Made by a program: the position numbers and the translations under genes. A stretch of DNA of 64,000 nt from Acidobacteriota bacterium (GTDB lineage: Bacteria > Acidobacteriota > Thermoanaerobaculia > Multivoradales > Multivoraceae). The stretch is taken from contig JAPPCR010000015.1 in the NCBI GenBank assembly GCA_028875725.1, positions 496,001-560,000 on the forward strand, read 5' to 3'. Shown one piece after another: positions 62,120-64,000 of this stretch (position 1 is the stretch's first letter; each line of letters opens with the position of its first letter). The notes beneath the pieces are model-generated. The model saw nothing but the letters and a program-made list of their open reading frames with translations, had not been told where the DNA came from and made no database searches.

Positions 62120-63514
62120 TCAGGGCTCCAGCGGCGGCACCTTCTGCGAGAACTTCACGCCGGTCACGCGATCCGTGTTGTCCGCCCGGCGCCGGCGGCT
62201 CGCCGGAAAGTCCTCCGTCTCCTCGATCCAGGCATCGAGCACCCGGCTCAACTGCCGGGCCATCTGCTCCACTTGCGGCCGACCGGCCAGGTTCACCAGT
62301 TCGTGCGGATCCGACTCCAGGTCGTAAACCTCGATCACCGGCCTCGGCGCCTCGAACAGGCGGGCCTGACCCGGCGTCAGCGTCCCGGCCGCACGGCGCG
62401 CCGTCAGGCTGTACCAGGACGGGCTGCGCGACGCATCCGCAGGCGTACAGAGCGGCAACTCCGTGTAGGCGTTGCGGATCAGCTTGTAGCGCGGCCCGCG
62501 CACCGCGCGGATGTGCTCGTCGCAGTTGTGCCAGTTGCGCTCCGCGAACACGTAGTCGCGCCCCGGCGAGGCCTGATCGGTCAGCGCCGCGGCGAAGCTC
62601 TCTCCCTGGAAGCTCTCCGGGATCCCCGCCCCGGCCGCCTCCAGCAGGGTCGGCGCCAGGTCGATCACGCTGGTCAGGCCCGGATAGCGAGCGCCCGACG
62701 GCGTGACGCCCGGCCAGGAGACGATCAGCGGCGTGCGGATGCCCGCGTCGTACGCGGTCGCCTTCGCGCGCGGGAACGGCATCCCGTTGTCGCTGAGGAA
62801 GACGACCAGGGTGTCCTCCCGAAGCTCGCGGCGGTCCAGTTCGGCCAGCATTCGACCGATCTCACCGTCCATCCGCGAGATCTCGTCGTAGTAGAGGGCC
62901 AGGTCGGACCGCGTCTCCTCGTCGTCGACGAGGTAGGGCGGCACCGAGACTTCGCCCGGATCATGGGGCGGATCGACCGCGTCACTTGAGTACGGCCGGT
63001 GCGGATCCCGGAAGCCGATCCAGAGGAAGAACGGCCGATCCCCCGCCACGTCCAGGAAACCGGGCAGCCCTTCCCAGGTCTCCTCCGAGAACCAGTCGAA
63101 CTGCCGCTCGCCATCCGGGCCGTAGTGGGTCTTCCGCATGTGCCCGGTGAAGTAGCCCTCCCGGGCGAGGTAGGCCGGCAGCAGATCCACCCCGGTCGGC
63201 AACGGCGTGTGCAGATCCTCGGCGCCCGTGGCGTGCGGATACCGGCCCGAGAGGATGCTGATCCGCGACGGACTGCACGACGCCGTCGTCAGGAAGGCGT
63301 TCTCGAACACGACCCCGGTTGCCGCAAGACGGTCCAGGTTCGGCGTCCGCACGGCGCGGTTGCCGAAGGCGCCGAAGTCGGACCAGCCGGCGTCGTCGGC
63401 GACGAAGACGACGATGTTCGGGGACTCGTCGGCGCCGCGCGCGGGCGGGCTCGCCGCCGCCAGGAGGAGTCCCAGACCCAGGACTCCCAGGCCGGGAGAG
63501 CGGAAGCGGCGCAT
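62120..63514 (-). CDS. Secreted Cys-type sulfatase
   Basis: This 464-residue arylsulfatase-family enzyme has a signal peptide (about 1-27), metal ligands FVADDAGWSD (D40, D41) and the formylglycine motif CSPSR at residues 80-84 (C80). LSDNGMPFPRAKATAYDAGIRTPLIV holds further active-site residues, and YDLESDPHELVNLA is the usual C-terminal motif. Cys-type maturation needs a formylglycine-generating enzyme or anSME, which is not in the window. The ATG at 63514 lies 25 nt after the stop of the PDLSG copy upstream. It hydrolyses sulfate esters, possibly of polysaccharides or sulfated small molecules. Confidence 0.9.
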   Translation of the reverse strand: MRRFRSPGLGVLGLGLLLAAASPPARGADESPNIVVFVADDAGWSDFGAFGNRAVRTPNLDRLAATGVVFENAFLTTASCSPSRISILSGRYPHATGAEDLHTPLPTGVDLLPAYLAREGYFTGHMRKTHYGPDGERQFDWFSEETWEGLPGFLDVAGDRPFFLWIGFRDPHRPYSSDAVDPPHDPGEVSVPPYLVDDEETRSDLALYYDEISRMDGEIGRMLAELDRRELREDTLVVFLSDNGMPFPRAKATAYDAGIRTPLIVSWPGVTPSGARYPGLTSVIDLAPTLLEAAGAGIPESFQGESFAAALTDQASPGRDYVFAERNWHNCDEHIRAVRGPRYKLIRNAYTELPLCTPADASRSPSWYSLTARRAAGTLTPGQARLFEAPRPVIEVYDLESDPHELVNLAGRPQVEQMARQLSRVLDAWIEETEDFPASRRRRADNTDRVTGVKFSQKVPPLEP

Positions 63515-63539
63515 GGGCTCGCGCGCCCGGCCGGCTCGA

Positions 63540-64000
63540 CTACTCGCCGCCGCCCGCCGCGGCGATCGCGTCAGCCTCCAGCAGGCGCGCACCGCGCATC
63601 ACGTTGCCCAGCGCGTAGTTCCCCTCGTGGCAGGCGTACTCGAAGACCTTGTTGGGCGTCGACCGCCACACGTACTCGCCGCTCCAAGCCGTCTCCCAGA
63701 CGTTCGGGTCTCGGACCGTGAAGCCGTACAGCAGGTCGCCGTCCGCCAGACGCTGGAGACGCTCCACGACGTGCAGGTCCTTCGTGGCCGAACCGAGACC
63801 CGGTTCTTCGCCGAAGTTCGCCGTGTCGACGACCAGAGTGTCGCCTTCCCACCAGCCGATCGAGTCGCCCATCCACCGCCGTTCCTGGGCCGGCGCGTGC
63901 TCAGCGCCGATCCGCACGACGCGGGCGTCGTGGACCATCTCGATCAGGATCATCACGTGGTTTCCGGTCTGCACGATCCGCTTGTGGTTGTTGTAGAGCG
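63540..64000 (-). CDS. Secreted PDLSG-family protein, copy 4 (5' end outside window)
   Basis: Only the C-terminal part of about 153 residues is present; the frame is open to the window edge. It begins within the LYNNHKRIVQTGNHVMILIE block, which matches MYNNMKRIVQT of copy 1. It continues with GWWEGDTLVVDTANF, TVRDPNVWETAWSGEYVW and FEYACHEGNYALGNVMRGAR, all family blocks. The sulfatase gene follows 25 nt downstream on the same strand. The start, signal peptide and PDLSG block must lie beyond position 64000. Confidence 0.82.
   Translation of the reverse strand, partial: LYNNHKRIVQTGNHVMILIEMVHDARVVRIGAEHAPAQERRWMGDSIGWWEGDTLVVDTANFGEEPGLGSATKDLHVVERLQRLADGDLLYGFTVRDPNVWETAWSGEYVWRSTPNKVFEYACHEGNYALGNVMRGARLLEADAIAAAGGGE

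Overview
The window is a GC-rich bacterial chromosome segment, densely packed with genes on both strands. Many genes are joined by ATGA or GTGA stop/start overlaps. I see no rRNA, tRNA, CRISPR array, prophage or complete insertion sequence. The gene content points to a Gram-negative heterotroph: RND pumps with an outer-membrane factor, a TonB-dependent receptor, a LpxL-type acyltransferase and many secreted hydrolases. A four-member family of secreted 'PDLSG' proteins, together with DUF2911, DUF6265, a PQQ dehydrogenase and copper type II monooxygenase-like genes, makes Acidobacteriota my best guess. That is inference from gene content; no phylogenetic marker lies in the window.

Layout. 1-1.8 kb: a RecD-type helicase. 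1.8-7.4 kb, minus strand: a four-gene operon with a membrane-anchored periplasmic CobN-like protein, a DUF2149 protein, a MotA/TolQ/ExbB-type channel and a polytopic membrane protein. This matches the hmuSTUV haem-utilisation module known from Bacteroidetes. 7.4-10.2 kb: a cytochrome c/copper monooxygenase-like protein and kynureninase. 10.3-24.5 kb: two DUF2236 (MpaB/rubber-oxygenase superfamily) genes, a squalene/phytoene synthase-like gene, an SRPBCC protein, an RND permease split by a frame break, a P450 fused by ATGA overlap to the second DUF2236 gene, an outer-membrane factor, and two paralogous adaptor proteins with a GH16 lipoprotein between them. 24.5-26.1 kb: an acyl carrier protein, a LpxL-like acyltransferase and an exported RidA protein. 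26.2-31.2 kb: a TonB receptor with an Asp/His-rich loop, a START-like protein, HupE/UreJ, a membrane anchor protein and a glutathione transferase. 31.2-37.8 kb: a second, intact RND permease, a third DUF2236 gene, and FabF/FabG-type enzymes.

38.1-42.4 kb: a heterotetrameric-type sarcosine oxidase locus in which the gamma region appears fused to alpha. 42.5-64 kb: a catabolic and secretory region with four PDLSG-family paralogues, DUF6265, DUF2911, a GFA-domain protein, a PQQ dehydrogenase with C-terminal cytochrome c, a ZIP transporter, a second GST, a DUF1295 enzyme, a class C beta-lactamase-like hydrolase, SSS and AbgT transporters, a Tat-exported PhoD-like phosphatase, a metzincin, a CocE-like hydrolase and a Cys-type sulfatase.

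The most suggestive theme is repeated co-location of DUF2236 oxygenases with RND export parts, a P450 and an isoprenoid-condensing enzyme. I read this as a possible isoprenoid-cleavage or modification and export pathway. Several genes also carry a TANNNT hexamer exactly 7 nt before the start codon, a pattern expected for leaderless transcripts.
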